Below are positions 30,460 to 42,722 of a stretch of 64,000 nucleotides of DNA, in pieces. The number at the start of each line of letters is the position of its first letter. Within the stretch, counting starts at the first letter, position 1. Made by a program: the position numbers and the translations under genes. The notes under the pieces were generated by a model. The model was not told the DNA's origin. It searched no databases and worked only from the letters and a program-made list of their open reading frames with translations. The DNA comes from Stomoxys calcitrans (Eukaryota > Arthropoda > Insecta > Diptera > Muscidae). Where the stretch lies: the NCBI RefSeq assembly GCF_963082655.1, contig NC_081553.1:62424311-62488310 (forward strand), in the 5' to 3' direction.

Positions 30460-33400
30460 TCAGAAGCCCGCATCATCAAATGTATAACAGGGTCTGCGAT
30501 CACTTTGATCCCATTCACGAATCCAACGATTTTGAACTTAACAAAAAAGACAAACAAAAAACAATAAAAAAAAAAACTCACACAAAAGCACTCAACACTC
30601 AAGCCTACCCCATTTGGAGCCCACAATGATGGGACAGGCACCATGAAGACTACGTTGATCTAGTTTGCCAGAAGCATATAAATTATACCAAAATGCTGCA
30701 GCTCCCTTCTGGGGCAAAACCATTTGTTTCATATAAGGATATGCAGTGCCTCCACCTTGCTCTACATCACTTAGCTGGAAAATATGGATGTTTAGAAATA
30801 CCTTCATTGATTGAATAAATAGCATAGTTACATAAAACAGTAAAGTAGCAATACGATTTCCCATTTCATTGTATCTCCAAATCTTCTGTAATTCACTCTG
30901 CAAGAAAATTGGAACAAATCATGTAAAATTCTTTTATACTCTTCTTCAGGTTGTACAACTTACCTCTGGTATATCAAAATAATCATGATGTTCACTATAA
31001 TGACCTCCTATGCCATAATTGGCAAATTGATGCTCTTCCGAATGTTTCATATTCAAATTTGTCATATCCTCTACCCTCTGATCGATTTTGGCCAATATGG
31101 GATGAGCGGTAACCGGGATAAATTGAAATTGACTAGTGCGCACTTTGGAGACTACAGATCCATTATTGCTCATGACCGTGGCTCTTTCAATACTTCGAGT
31201 AAGTTTACGCAATGTTTCGATTTCCTTGTCCGATAATACATCGTAGAATGTTACCAACAGGGGATCATGATTCAATTCTTCAACTTTAATAGGTGCCAGC
31301 AACAAGAATGGATGAGTTTCGGTTAGATATCCACAACGTAGATCACGTTCCTCCCGTGGACTCTTTTTCACTAGCCCAGAGCAGGTGTATTTGAAGAGAT
31401 CGGGTCTTTCAGCTGTTAGAATATCGGCAGGAGGGGGCTGAAAAGAAATATTTCTTTAAAACTTACCAAATATCCAAAATTGTAAGGGGAAAACAAGTAA
31501 AATCGTGTTAAGTTCGGCAGGGCCGAATCTTATATACCCTCCATTATGGATCGCATCTGTCAAGTTCTTTGAATGAATTTTTTAAATGTATATGAGCTAT
31601 ATCAAGTTATTGACCGATATGGACCGTAATTGTCATGGCTGCTAGAACTCCACCACCAATGCCACATCCAAAATTTCACCCAAATCGAGTAATAGTTGCG
31701 CCCTCTACAAGTTCAAAAAGTCAAGACCCAAGATCGGTTTATATGACAGCTATATCAGGTTATCAACAGATATAGACCATACTTGGAACAGTTTTTGGAA
31801 GTTATACCAAAAAGACATATGCAAAATTTCATCCATATTTGATAAGAATTGAGCCCTCTAGAAGCCCAAGAAGTCTAATCGGGAGATCGGTTTATATGGT
31901 GACTACATCACAGATTGTGAACTAATTAAGACCATACTGGGCACAGTTATTTGAAGTCATCTATAAACGATATGTCAATAGTCATAAGTCAAGTTCCAAG
32001 ATTGGATCATTTGGCAGCTATATCAAAACATGGACCGATTTGGGCCATTTACAATCCTAACCATCCTTCATTAATAGGAATTATTTGTGCCAAATTTTAA
32101 ACGCCTGGCTTTATTGCCTCGAAGTTTTGAGTGTTTTCGATAGACAGATGGACGGACATGGCTTGATCGACTTAAAATGTCATGACGATCAAGAATATCT
32201 ATACTTTATGGGGTCTTAGACGCATATTTCGAGGTGTTACAAACGGAATGACGAAATTAGTATACCCCCTGCTAATGGTGGAGGGTATAATAGCTCTATG
32301 TAAGAACCAACTACTATTTGTATGTGAGACAGTTAGTTCTCAACGAGTTTTAGTATTGAATAAATGACATTAATTGTTGTAGTAGGTTTGTAGAGACTTG
32401 ACAGACAAAGTAGTTGAAATTCTTTTGTCGCGTAAGTTGTTAGAATATGATTACTGTCACCTAGCATTCCAGATTCACATGTCAATCAGTATTTGCCTAC
32501 CCAGATTCGGGACCCCCGGCCGGTCAAAACATTTTTTTTTTTTTTTCTTTAACTTATTTAATTCGAAAGTGTATTTCTTATTAAAATGTTTTTTGAAAGT
32601 GGTTTTTACATTTTTTATAATTGACTTTAATGGAGACACTTATTACGGTGCACTAATGCTTATTGAGTTGCTTCATCATAAACAAAGTGATGTCGGTAGA
32701 CTAGAGGTTGAGTGCTAGACTAACAAACATGAGATCATGAGTTGACAAATTTCCTCGTCGACAAAATTTCAAAAATTGTTTTTAGGGTAATAGACACTGA
32801 AATGCGTAGTCACTGGTATGGATTTGTCGGAGGCTATTAGGGAAATTCTATATGAGCCGAAAATCCTTTGGACGCTAGGAAGTTTCAACTCCTTTAAGTC
32901 GCCAGGCCCTGATGATGTATCAACGGCTGAATTACAAGCTGTGTCTGATAGACTGGTCCCCTAGCTTAGGGAGATATACTCTGTTTGTATCAGAATGTCA
33001 TATATACCTGTGGGATGGAGGGTCACGAAGGTCATTTTCATTCCAAAAGTAGAAAACACCTACCACACGATGGCGAAAGTTTTTGGTCCTATTAGTCTAT
33101 CATCCTGAGAGGTTGATAGAAACATATCTAAGGGCAATGATCTCCGGAGATCACCTGTCGCTGCAGCAGCAAACATATAGTAAAGTCAAATCCACTGAAA
33201 CAGCCCTTCACGACCTAGTCGGCTACATAGAGGGTTCTCTCGCTGTCGAGGAATATACAATGGTAGCATTTCTCGACATTGAATAATGTAAAACCGACGT
33301 CAATCATGAAGGAGTTGGAGTTTCTAGCCATCAACGGCAGGCTTGGTGTTTGTGGATCTAAAAAGATATGGATCAGCAGAGGAACACCTCAAGGAGGTAT

Positions 33401-36400
33401 ACTGTCTCCTCTAATTTGGAATATAGCCATTAACAATATATTATTGTCTCTGGAAGAAAAAGGTGTAAAAACGGTCGCGAATGTTGATGACGTGGCAATT
33501 GCCGCAAGGGTAAAGTGTCCCAACATATACTTAAGGAAGCTCTATGTGCAACAGCAAAATGCGCTACCGAATGTGGTCTTGGTATAAATCCGGGCAAGGC
33601 ATAAATAGTTCTTTCCAGCAGGAGACACAAGTTGCCTACAGTGGAAGCTGTCTCCTTGGGTGGAGGGAATGTTCCATTTACAGAAAGCCCAAAATACCTG
33701 GGTGTTTTGCTGAACAGGAAATTGAACTTCAAATCCAACATTTTGGAAAGGTAAAGAAAGGCCACTCTTGCCCTATACACCTGCAAGAAAGCCATAGGCA
33801 AAAGATGGGGGCTTAGACCGCGTGTCGTGCGTACTGCAGTGTTCAGAACCATAATGCTATATGGTGTTGTGGTCTGGTGGACGGCTCTTCCAAAGTTCAT
33901 CTACAGCTCAATACTTAACCGGATCCAATGGATGGCTTGTTTGTGCATCACAGCTGCTCTGAGGACAACACTATGTGATGCACTGAATTTAATGCTAAAT
34001 ATTATGTCTCTGGACATTATGGCTACCCAAATTGCAGCGATCACTGTCGTGAGGTTTAGGGAACATTCTCATTGGTCATGTGGCGGCTACGGACACTGTG
34101 TTATCCTTGATATAATATCCGGTGTTGCAGGCAATGTAGATTACACTCTACCTGAGCCGCCTTTTTATAAAAAGTACTGCGCCACTATTCTTGATAGAAC
34201 CAAGTGGAACTACCATATCCCCGGTAACAGAAGTTACATAGACTTCTATACGGATGATTCCAAACTAAACCACCAGGTGGGATATGGGATATATTCTAAA
34301 GATCTAAAACTGGTCATATCGAAGAGGTTACCCGACCACTGCAGTGTGTATCAAGCAGAGATCCTTCCAATTAAGAAAGTGGTGGAATGGCTAAGATATA
34401 ATGTCATTACGACGATTGGCATAAGTATCTTCTCAGACAGCCAGGAAGCCATTAAATCCCTGGATAACGTATTTTTGAACACAAAAACCAGATCTCTCAA
34501 CGAGATGATTGAACAGTTCAAAATTCACCTGTTCTGGGTGCCTGGCCATAGAGATATCCCAGAGAATTGTAAAGCGGACGTGCCAGCGAGACTTGCGGAT
34601 AGAATGATAGAGGGTTACAAAGAGAGGGCTGTGAGCATTCCAAAACTATGTGGCCTAATCTAGACGTGTAAAGGTCTACTGCTTTGCTGTCATTGGGTAG
34701 AACAGACGTCTCAGTCATTGTGTCCTTCATGACAGGTCACTGTCTAATCGGAAAACATGCTGACGGACTAAAGGTTGCCAGCAATGACTTTTGCAGAAGC
34801 TGCGAGGACATCGAAGAAGAAGAGATTATAGAACATCTTCTGCGTATGTGTTCCGCACTAGCAGTCAGAATGAGTTCAACTTTAGGTTCTCATTTCTTTG
34901 AGAACCTGTCTGATTTAGCGGATGTGAACATTCGCAAGTTATTGGACATTTTAAAGCGATCTGGATGGTCCAACGGTAGGAACTAGAATGCATCTGCCTT
35001 CTTCTGTTTGTGTGGTATCACAATGGACGAAGACGTCTAAGTGAGTTTGATGGCAGACGGCCACTTTAACCTAACCTAGGGTAATAGACGAAAGAAAAAA
35101 CCCCGAGAGTAAGGCAGTAAGCGAATGAGGACAAGCAGCAGCGCAAACCGTACAAAGAAAAGAAAAGAAACCACCACTACAACACCAAAGCACATGCGGT
35201 GGTTTAATGGTTAACAAACATGAAAGCATGAGTTCTCAAATCTCCGCGTCGGCAAAATTGCTAAAATTGTTTTTAGGGTAGTAGAAGAGAGAATAACCCC
35301 CGAGAGTAGGGCAGTAAACGAACGAGAACAAGCAGCAACGAAATCCGATCAAAGAAAATAAAAGAAACCATCACTTTAACACGAAGGCAAAAGTGGTGGT
35401 CTAATTGTTTTATTTTACTGCTTATGAATATATTGTTGTTGTTATATGGTGGCTTGCAGGAAGTGCCCTTCAACAACGAATTTTTACAAATTTTTTTTTA
35501 TATTTGTACTTTTTACTAAAAATTAAGGATTTGTTTTTAAGTGGTAGTACAATAGGTCCTCAACTTTTCATCTTACCATTAACGATGTAAATCTTTGAAT
35601 GAAGGTCAAACTCTCGGTTAGGAAGAGGACAATATTAGTTAACAAAATGGAGAAGTAGTATAAATAGGAGCGGACACATACAAATTTAGTTAAGAACTAT
35701 CAAATTATTTTAATAATAGCTCCCTTAAATTTAAACGTTATGATGGAAAGTTCCGAAAGTGAAGCAAAACTCTAAGTGAAAGTTGGCAGCTCTCAAACTG
35801 AAGATAAGATTTGAAGTCTTGCTTCCTCATTAAGAAACCTTTACCAAAACTATGCGATGAGTAACAAAATTTAACTAAATCCTTTTTTGTGTATAGATTG
35901 TAAAAGAAGGCACAGAGGAACTGTAGAAGGTACTTACAAAATGTTCCGTGCTATAATCTGCAAAGTACTCAGGTTTTCCCGCCGAGTTTTCAACAAATTG
36001 TGCATATAATTTGGCCACCTTTTCATTATCCGCATTCAATGTGACAAGTTCGGCAAAAGTTTGATTTGCCCCCTTAATATCACCCATATGGAATTTAGTA
36101 TCAGCTAGGGCCAATTCAATATCCAATTTGTTAATGGTCTCATCGTTCGGTGATCTTCTTAGGGCTTCCATGAACCACCCGTAAGCCAACTTGGGATAAT
36201 GAATTTCCAGAGCCTTCATGCCCAAGTCAAAACAATGGCGGGCTTTAAATTGAACACTGGATGAAATAGGAGATGAACATTTTTATAAGTAAATGTCTTG
36301 GGTGTCTGTAAGATTCTCACAACATACTCATATTGAACGCCCTGCAGTAAACCCCGAGCAATATCAGAGGCATTTAGCCGGTATACATCGTGCAGACGTA

Positions 36401-39400
36401 AAACGCCCTCCAAAGCACCATCCAGTTCGGATTTTTCCACAATTGTGTTTTCGATTCTCTTCAAAATTTCTGAAAAGAAAATGCGTTATTTATTGTAGTT
36501 AATTCCACAAAAAAAAAAAAAATCATTAAAATAAGGTTTATATCAAAAATTATAAACAGCATGCCTATATCAAGGGAAGATCGGTGAAGACTGCCCTGCA
36601 CGGGGTTGTGCATAATATAGAAGAATTCTTTGATGCCAAAACGTACATCCCGGCGATATACATTGACATCGAGGCGGCTTGTTGCAATGTGCGGACCGAC
36701 ACACTGATCCAATCCTTAGACCAGTATCGGAAGGACCCGGTTCTTAGAGTCTGGATAAACCATATGCTAAGGAACAGATGGATAAATTGTGTGTCCCATG
36801 ACATATATATGCTGACTGAGGAGGTATCTAAGCCCGTCTGCTATGAAGACGATATTATAGTGCTTCTTAAGGGTAAGGATTCGAACCAGCTACGCAGAAG
36901 AGCTGAAAGGGTCTTGCATATGGCATATGCAGAAGGGCCGTAGGCTCGAAATGGGGCCTGAATCCGAGGACAGTCCACGGGCTCTACAGAAGGACCAATA
37001 CTAACTGTCGCCTCAGTAGTTTGGTGGACTGCTATGGAGAAAAAGTGCAATATAAGGACCATACCACAAGTTCAGAAAACATGTTGTCTTGGCATAGGGG
37101 GAACGATGGGGATCACGCCCTCTAAGGTATTGGAGACTATTTTAGATATCCGACTCATTGACATACAGATTAAGGCGATGGGAGAATGGATTCAGGATTC
37201 GAGCAGCTTATACCATCGCGGTATAATCGAGGCGGCGATAGGAAACCTGGAAGCAAGGGAAGAGGTTTCCTATCGGATACTTGAGACGAAACTTGAGGTC
37301 AAGTGCTAGGCACTGCTGCCGGCAGAGTCTTGGACTGACGGAACCCTGGTATTGCCGTCTGGAAGATCATGTTACACAAATGGATCAAATCTAGTGAACA
37401 AGAACTGAGATCTGAGACTACCCGACCATAATACAGTCCTCCAGGCAGAGATCCAGGCGATCACCAAATGCTTGAAGTGGTGTGGTACTAAAGCGAAGAC
37501 GTCGAGTGTGAACATCATTAGGGACAGTAAAATGCCAACAAAGGCACGGTAAAGCCAAGAACAGTCTTGGAGTGTAAGAAGAAGATCAACGGCTTCTCTG
37601 AGGATGGCAAAATGCACATCGCTTGGGTGCCGGGCCATAACGGAGTAAAAGGGAATGAAAGGGCAGACGATTTGGCAGTGAAGGGCAGAGGATTGCCATC
37701 AATTAACTTGGTTGACCTGAAGCCTTTCGGGTCGACGCAGTCCGATTTAAGGGCGTGGGCGACAAACGCTGTAACACTGTGGAACAGCGAAACAGTCGAT
37801 AGTACGGCGAAAATCCTATGGGGTGATCCGGATCGTGAGAGGACGAGGCTATTACTGAAAGGAAATAAGAAGGAGGTCAGTATAGCTTTTGGTGTCATAT
37901 CGGGACATATAGGGCTAGGAGCTCACTTATGTGATAGCATGTGTAGGGCATGCGGGGAAGTTAATAAAACGTTGGAGCATTTTCTATGTCATTGCCTGGC
38001 TTTCGCGGCTAGCAGACACCGGTATTTAGGTGGGGACACGATATCAGACATAAACCATCTTAGGGGAGTGGTATGGAAAACTATTAAGGATTTTGTAAGT
38101 CGGAAAGGATACCTAACTTAAAAAGTTTCTTTTTCAAGATTACTTTTTAGTTTTTAGAGCGCACAACAAGTCGATTAATGGTTAAGGTGTATGTCTATAG
38201 TGGCATGAAGCAGATTAATATCTGCACCCTCTTTTTAACCTAACCTAACCTAACTATATCCATATAAATATCCAAATATAGTCCGATCTTGATCATACTT
38301 GGTTCAGTTGTCGGGAAGCTCTATACAAGTAACAGTTCGAAGTTCAGAATTTCAACGAAATCGGGTATTAAGTGCGGCGTTTGTATGATTAAGCCCTTAT
38401 TCTGATGATCGATCTATACGACAGCTAATCTATTGGGTTGCCCAAAAAGAATTTGCGGATTTTTCATATAGTCGGTGTTGACAAATTTTTTCACATCTTT
38501 TGACTCTGTAATTGCATTCTTTCTTCTGTCAGTTATCAGCTGTTACTTTTAGCTTGCTTTAGAAAAAAAGTGTAAAAAAAGTATATTTGATTAAAGTTCA
38601 TTCTAAGTTTTATTAAAAATGCATTTACTTTCTTTTAAAAAATCCGCAATTACTTTTTGGGCAACCCAATAAATATGGTCCGATCTGGGTTGGATTTGAA
38701 TTGGTTGTCGGGAACCTTAAAGCAGCTCACTGTTTCAAATTTATAATAACGTAGCAATTTTTATACCCACCACCATAGGATGGTGGTATATTAATCTCGT
38801 CATTCCGTTTGTAACATCTCGAAAAATTCGTCTGTCGGAATCACGATAGCGGTCGAACACGTAAAGCTAACCACTTGAAATTTTGCAAAGACACTTAATA
38901 TTGATGTAGGTCTTTGGAGATAGCAAATGCGCCATATCGGTTCAGATTTAGATATAGCTCCCATATAAACCGATTTGACTTCTTGAGCCCTTACAAGCCG
39001 TAATTTCTGTCCGATTTAGATGAAATTTTGCACATGGTGTTCTGTAACGACTTCCAACAACTGTGCGAAGTACGGTCCGAATCGGTCTTTTACCTGATAT
39101 AGCTCCCATATAAACCGATCTCCCAATTTCACTTCTTGGGGCCTTACAAGCCGCAATTTGTGTACCATTTGGCTGAAATTTTGTCTGCTGTGTTCTGTTA
39201 AGACTTCTAATATCTGCGTCTAGTACGGTCCGAATCGGTTTATAACCTGATATAGCTCTTATATAAACCGATCTTCCGATTTGACTTCTTGAGCCCCTGG
39301 AAGCAGTAATTTGTGTCCGTTTTGGCTGAAATTTTGCATGTGGAGTTTATTATGACTTCCAACAATTGTGCCAAATACGGTTTAAATCCGTCGTTAACCT

Positions 39401-42400
39401 GATATAACTTCTATATAAACCGATTTCACGATTTGGATTCTTGAGTCCTTACATGCCGCAATTTTTGTCCCATTTGGCTGAAATTATATATGCGGTGTTC
39501 TGTTACGTCTTCCAACAACTGTGCAAAATACGGTCCAAATCATTGGGGATTGCAAATGGGCCATATCGGTTCAGAATTAGATATAGCTCCCATATAAACC
39601 GATCTCTCGATATGTCTTCTTGAGCCCTTACAAGCCGTAATTTTTGTCCGATTTGGCTGAAATTTTATATGTGTACGGTCCAAATCGGTCTATAACCTGA
39701 TATAGCTGCCACATAAACCGATCTTCCGATTTGACTTCTTGATCCCCAGCAAACCACAATTTTCGTCCGATTTGGCTGAAATGTTGCAAGTAGTGTTCTG
39801 TTATGACTTCCAACAATTAATCTTAGTAAACCTAACCTATAACCTGATTAGCTGCCACATAAACCGATCTTCCGATTTGATTTCCTGAGTCCTTACCAGC
39901 CACAATTTTTGTCTGATTTGGCTGAAATTTTACATGTGGTGTTCTGTTATGACTTCCAACATCTGTGCGAAGTACTTTCCAAATCAGTCCATAACCTGAT
40001 ATATTGGGTTGCCCAAAAAGTAATTGCGGATTTTTCATATAGTCGGCGTTGACAAATTTTTTCACAGCTTGTGACTCTGTAATTGCATTCTTTCTTCTGT
40101 CAGTTATCAGCTGTTACTTTTAGCTTGCTTTAGAAAAAAAGTGTAAAAAAAGTATATTTGATTAAAGTTCATTCTAAGTTTTATTAAAAATGCATTTACT
40201 TTCTTTTAAAAAATCCGCAATTACTTTTTGGGCAACCCAATAGCTCCCATATAAACCAGTCTCTCGATTAATCTTGTTTGGTTTCTAGAAGCTTACATTT
40301 TTGCTGGCTTGACAGAAGTTTGCCCTTTAACTAAGTTTAGATTTTATAATTTTTTTAGCAGAATCCATGGTGATGGGTTTCTAATATTCGGCCCGGCCGA
40401 ACTTAGCACTCTTTTAAAGGGTGATATTTTAGCTATTATCAATACTGATTTTAACCGCTGACGCTAGTTTCGTGTTTTGTTTCACTGCCAATCATCTTCA
40501 GTTTGGTCTATAATTTTACGATGAATCGTCTTACAAACGAACAACGCTTGCAATTTATTGAATTTTATTATCAAAATGCGTGCTCTGTTAAGAAAGTTCA
40601 TCTCGCGCTTCTTCCATTCCATCGACGAATATCATTTTTGGCTCAATGGGTACGTAAATAAGCAGAATTCCCGATTTTGGAGTGAAGATCAGCCAGAAGC
40701 ATTGCAAGAGCTACCAATGCATCCATAAAAAATTCATAGTTTGGTGTGGTTTATGGGCTGGTGGCATCATTGGATCATACTTCTTTAAAGATGATGCGAA
40801 TCGTAACTTGACTGTGAATGGTGAGCGCTATCGGGAAATGATATCCAACGTTCTTTTTGCCTAAAATGCTAGAGCTTGACTTGCATGACATGTGGTTTCA
40901 ACTAGACGGTGCCACATTCCACGCGTAACAATGGACTTATTGAGAGGCAAGATCGGTGAACATTGTATTTCATGTTCGGGACCGGCCAATTGGCCGCCTG
41001 GCGCATAATCCAATTTGACGCTTTTAGACTATTTTTTTGCACTTTTTATACCCTCCACCATAGGATGGGGGGTCTACTTATTTCGCCATTCTGTTTGTAA
41101 ATACTCGAAATATTCGCCTGAGACCCCATTCTTGATCGTCGCGACATTTTATGTCGATCCAGCCATGTCCGTCCGTCCGTCCGTCGGTCTGTCGAAAGCA
41201 TGCTAACTTCCGAAGGAGAAAAGCTAGCCGCTTGAAAATTTGCACAAATACTTCTTATTAGGGTAGGTCGGTTGGTATTGTAAATGGGCCATATCGGTCT
41301 ATGTTTTGATATAGCTGCCATATAAACCGATCTTGGGTCTTGACTTCTTGAGCCACTAGAGGGCGTTATTCTTATCCGATTGGGATGAAATTTTGCACGA
41401 CATGTTTTGTTATGATTTCCAATAACTATGCCAAGTATAGTTCAATTCGATCCATAACCTGATATAGCTGCTATATAAACCGATCTTGGGTCTTGACTTC
41501 TTGAGCTTCTAGAGGGCGCAATTCTTATCCGATTGGAATGAAATTTTGCACGACGTGTTTTGTTATGATACTTAACAATTGTGCCAAGTATGGTTCATAT
41601 CGGTTCATAACCTGATGTAGCTGCCATATAAACCGATCTGCGACCTTGACTTCTTGAGCCTCTACAGGTCGCAATTATTATCCGATTTGCCCGAAATTTT
41701 GTACGACGGATCCTCTCATGACCATCAACAAACGTGTTTATTATTGTCTTAATCGGTCAATAGCCCGATACAGCTCCCATATAAATCGATCTCTCTATTT
41801 TATTTCTAGAGCCCCCAAAGTGGGCAAATTCTTATTCGAATTCGCTGAAATTGTACACAGGTCTTCAACATATAATTTAATTGTGGTCTAAATTGTACCA
41901 TATCTTGATATCGCTCTAATAGCAGAGCAAATCTTTTCTTGTATCCTTTTTTTTTGCCCAAGAAGAGATGCCGGGAAAAGAACTCGACAAATGCGCACCA
42001 TGATGGAGGGTATATAAGAATCGGCCCGGCCGAACTTTACACTCTTTCACTTGTTATTTTTGTTTTCTGTTAAAACTGAAATTTTGCAGTTGGATTTTGG
42101 ATTTCCAGAATGCATTTTACCAACTTCACTGAATTCTTTTATTCATTATTATTATAAGATTTTCATCACGTATTCGAAAAAGCTTTAATTTTCTTTACTT
42201 ACTCTCTCCTTCTTTGTATTGCAAAACATTCTCTAGGCGCTCCCAATCGGTGGTTAATCTCTTAGTCAGCAGATACTTATTAACGGGATTTTCAAAGTAG
42301 ACAGGACCTTGGGTTAAGGCTTCACCACGTTCTCGCTCGTACTCGGATAAACGCCTAAGGGGCAGACATAAAATGGTTCCTTATAGTTGTTCACTAATTC

Positions 42401-42618
42401 TAAACCTTTAAGTGTTCACTAAGATTTTATTACACTTACTCTTTAAGATAATTTAATTTATTTTGATTTTTTCCCAGAAATTTTTGCATATTTTGCAACA
42501 TTTTCAATTCAAAATCCATGACTAGAGACATTTTATGCACCGATGAATAAAACTCGGCTTTTGTCAACAAAATGCCAAAGGAGGCCAATGTAAAGGCAAT
42601 GAAAATTGACCAATTCAT
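30460..42618 (-). CDS. PH4alpha-like: Prolyl 4-hydroxylase alpha subunit (gene 2)
   Basis: Tandem paralogue of gene 1 with the same reaction and ER location. Exons on the minus strand: 42618-42440, 42354-42203, 36469-36328, 36256-35938, 31437-30964, 30897-30832, 30774-30609, 30536-30460. All borders are GT-AG, and the joined frame gives 524 aa. Exons 2-7 have exactly the same lengths as in gene 1 (152, 142, 319, 474, 66, 166), and exon 1 also matches (179) if gene 1 starts at 25327. The signal peptide ends near residue 21. Exon 4 is the TPR substrate-binding domain (residues about 158-264). Catalytic ligands are H414 and D416 (YSEHHDYFD), distal H488 and K498 (HGACPIIVGSKW). The C-terminus ends DDAGF. 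The gene is 12 kb long because introns hold two LINEs, several family A elements, two mariner MITEs and a mariner pseudogene, yet every exon is intact. Close relation to gene 1 is seen; substrate difference cannot be judged. Confidence 0.95.
31492..32290 (+). mobile_element. Family A element, short complete copy
   Basis: Head 'AACAAGTAAAATCGTGTTAAGTTCGGCAGGGCC', three to four monomers, 'GACAGATGGACGGACATGG', 'TCTATACTTTATGGGGTC' and the tail 'CCCCTGCTAATGGTGGAGGGTATAA'. About 800 bp, in the exon 4-5 intron of P4HA gene 2, antisense. Confidence 0.75.
32680..35400. repeat. Two-unit tandem repeat interrupted by a LINE
   Basis: Unit 1 (32680-32795 continuing at 35077-35190) and unit 2 (about 35195-35400) share 'AACAAACATGA(G/A)A(T/G)CATGAGTT', 'AAAATTGTTTTTAGGGTA(A/G)TAGA' and 'CCCCGAGAGTA(A/G)GGCAGTAA'. 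Period about 200 bp. Possibly a tRNA/SINE-like or LINE 3' remnant; I do not recognise the family. Confidence 0.65.
32796..35076 (+). mobile_element. 5'-truncated RNase H-bearing LINE with 13-bp TSD
   Basis: Flanked by TAGGGTAATAGAC on both sides (32783-32795 and 35077-35089). Contains an RT start ('GSFNSFKSPGPDDVSTAEL', 'PVGWRVTKVIFIPK'), RT palm ('WISRGTPQGGILSPLIWN'; the YxDD box is altered to NVDDVAI), an RNase H domain in frame 33827-34663 ('FYTDDSKLNHQVGYG', 'FSDSQEAIKSL', 'LFWVPGHRDIPENCKAD') and a Cys/His tail ('CRSCEDIEEEEIIEHLLRMC'). Several stops and frameshifts are present. It ends 'GGCCACTTTAACCTAACC'. Antisense in the exon 4-5 intron of P4HA gene 2. Confidence 0.88.
36545..38265 (+). 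mobile_element. LINE with RNase H, internally deleted
   Basis: Same family as 20703-21765 but longer at the 5' end. RT fragments 'GRSVKTALHGVVHNIEEFF' and 'YIPAIYIDIEAA' precede a decayed catalytic box (CYEDDIIVLL for YADDIIILV). Then come a thumb region, 'IAWVPGHNGVKGNERADDLA' (RNase H) and 'CRACGEVNKTLEHFLCHC'. A large deletion joins two RT parts near 36830. The 3' end reads 'CCCTCTTTTTAACCTAACCTAACC'. Antisense in the exon 2-3 intron of P4HA gene 2. Confidence 0.82.
38266..38757 (+). mobile_element. Family A monomer fragment split by a MITE
   Basis: Monomer words 'ATATCCAAATATAGTCCGATC' and 'AACGAAATCGGGTATTAAGTG' before the MITE and 'ATATGGTCCGATCTGGG' after it. No element ends. Confidence 0.6.
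38433..38669 (+). mobile_element. Mariner-type MITE, copy 4
   Basis: TTGGGTTGCCCAAAAAG / CTTTTTGGGCAACCCAA ends; TA at 38431-38432 and 38670-38671. One small change at the left end (AAGAATTTGCGG). Confidence 0.9.
38758..40416 (-). mobile_element. Family A element, complete, with nested MITE
   Basis: Tail 'TTTTATACCCACCACCATAGG', a very short GTCTGTCGG tract, about seven monomers of the 'GAGCCCTTACAAGCCG' subtype, and head 'TTCGGCCCGGCCGAACTTAGCACTCTTTT'. The MITE at 40004-40240 interrupts the last monomer. In the exon 2-3 intron of P4HA gene 2. Confidence 0.78.
40004..40240 (+). mobile_element. Mariner-type MITE, copy 5 (nested in family A)
   Basis: Perfect 16-17 bp ends with TA at 40002-40003 and 40241-40242. 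Excising it restores the standard monomer 'CCTGATATAGCTCCCATATAAACC'. Confidence 0.92.
40417..41040 (+). pseudogene. Tc1/mariner transposase pseudogene
   Basis: Starts AAAGGGTGATATTTTAGC, the left terminus of this Tc1/mariner lineage. Then 'MNRLTNEQRLQFIEFYYQNA' begins at 40521, followed by a large internal deletion, 'EYHFWLNGYVNKQNSRFWSE', 'VWCGLWAGGIIGSYFFKDDA' and 'ERYREMISN', all with frameshifts. It ends near 'NLTLLDYFFA'; no right terminus is found. The deletion removes the DNA-binding region. Confidence 0.82.
41042..42056 (-). mobile_element. Family A element, complete
   Basis: Tail 'TTTTTATACCCTCCACCATAGG', 'GTCCGTCCGTCCGTCGG', four to five monomers and the head 'ATCGGCCCGGCCGAACTTTACAC...TCACTTGTTA'. 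In the exon 2-3 intron of P4HA gene 2, about 150 bp from exon 2. Confidence 0.78.
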
Positions 42619-42643
42619 GATGATAAAGCAAAAAATGTCAACA

Positions 42644-42651
42644 CTTTTATA
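42644..42651 (-). promoter_or_regulatory. TATA box candidate of P4HA gene 2
   Basis: TATAAAAG on the minus strand, with its first T 33 bp upstream of the ATG at 42618. Normal TATA-to-start spacing (about 30 bp) would put transcription initiation within a few bases of the start codon, so the mRNA would have almost no 5' UTR if this box is used. The matching position in gene 1 reads TTTAAGA. Confidence 0.5.
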
Positions 42652-42673
42652 AGAACTGACCCTTTTCCTTCAA

Positions 42674-42722
42674 ATGTTAAACGTTTAATGCTCTAAAAGT
42701 TACTAAATTGTGGGCAATATCA
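42674..42722 (-). promoter_or_regulatory. Conserved upstream block of P4HA gene 2 (proximal)
   Basis: Counterpart of 25379-25420: 'AACGTTTAATGCTCTAAAAGTTACTAAATT'. It sits just upstream of the TATA candidate. Confidence 0.5.
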
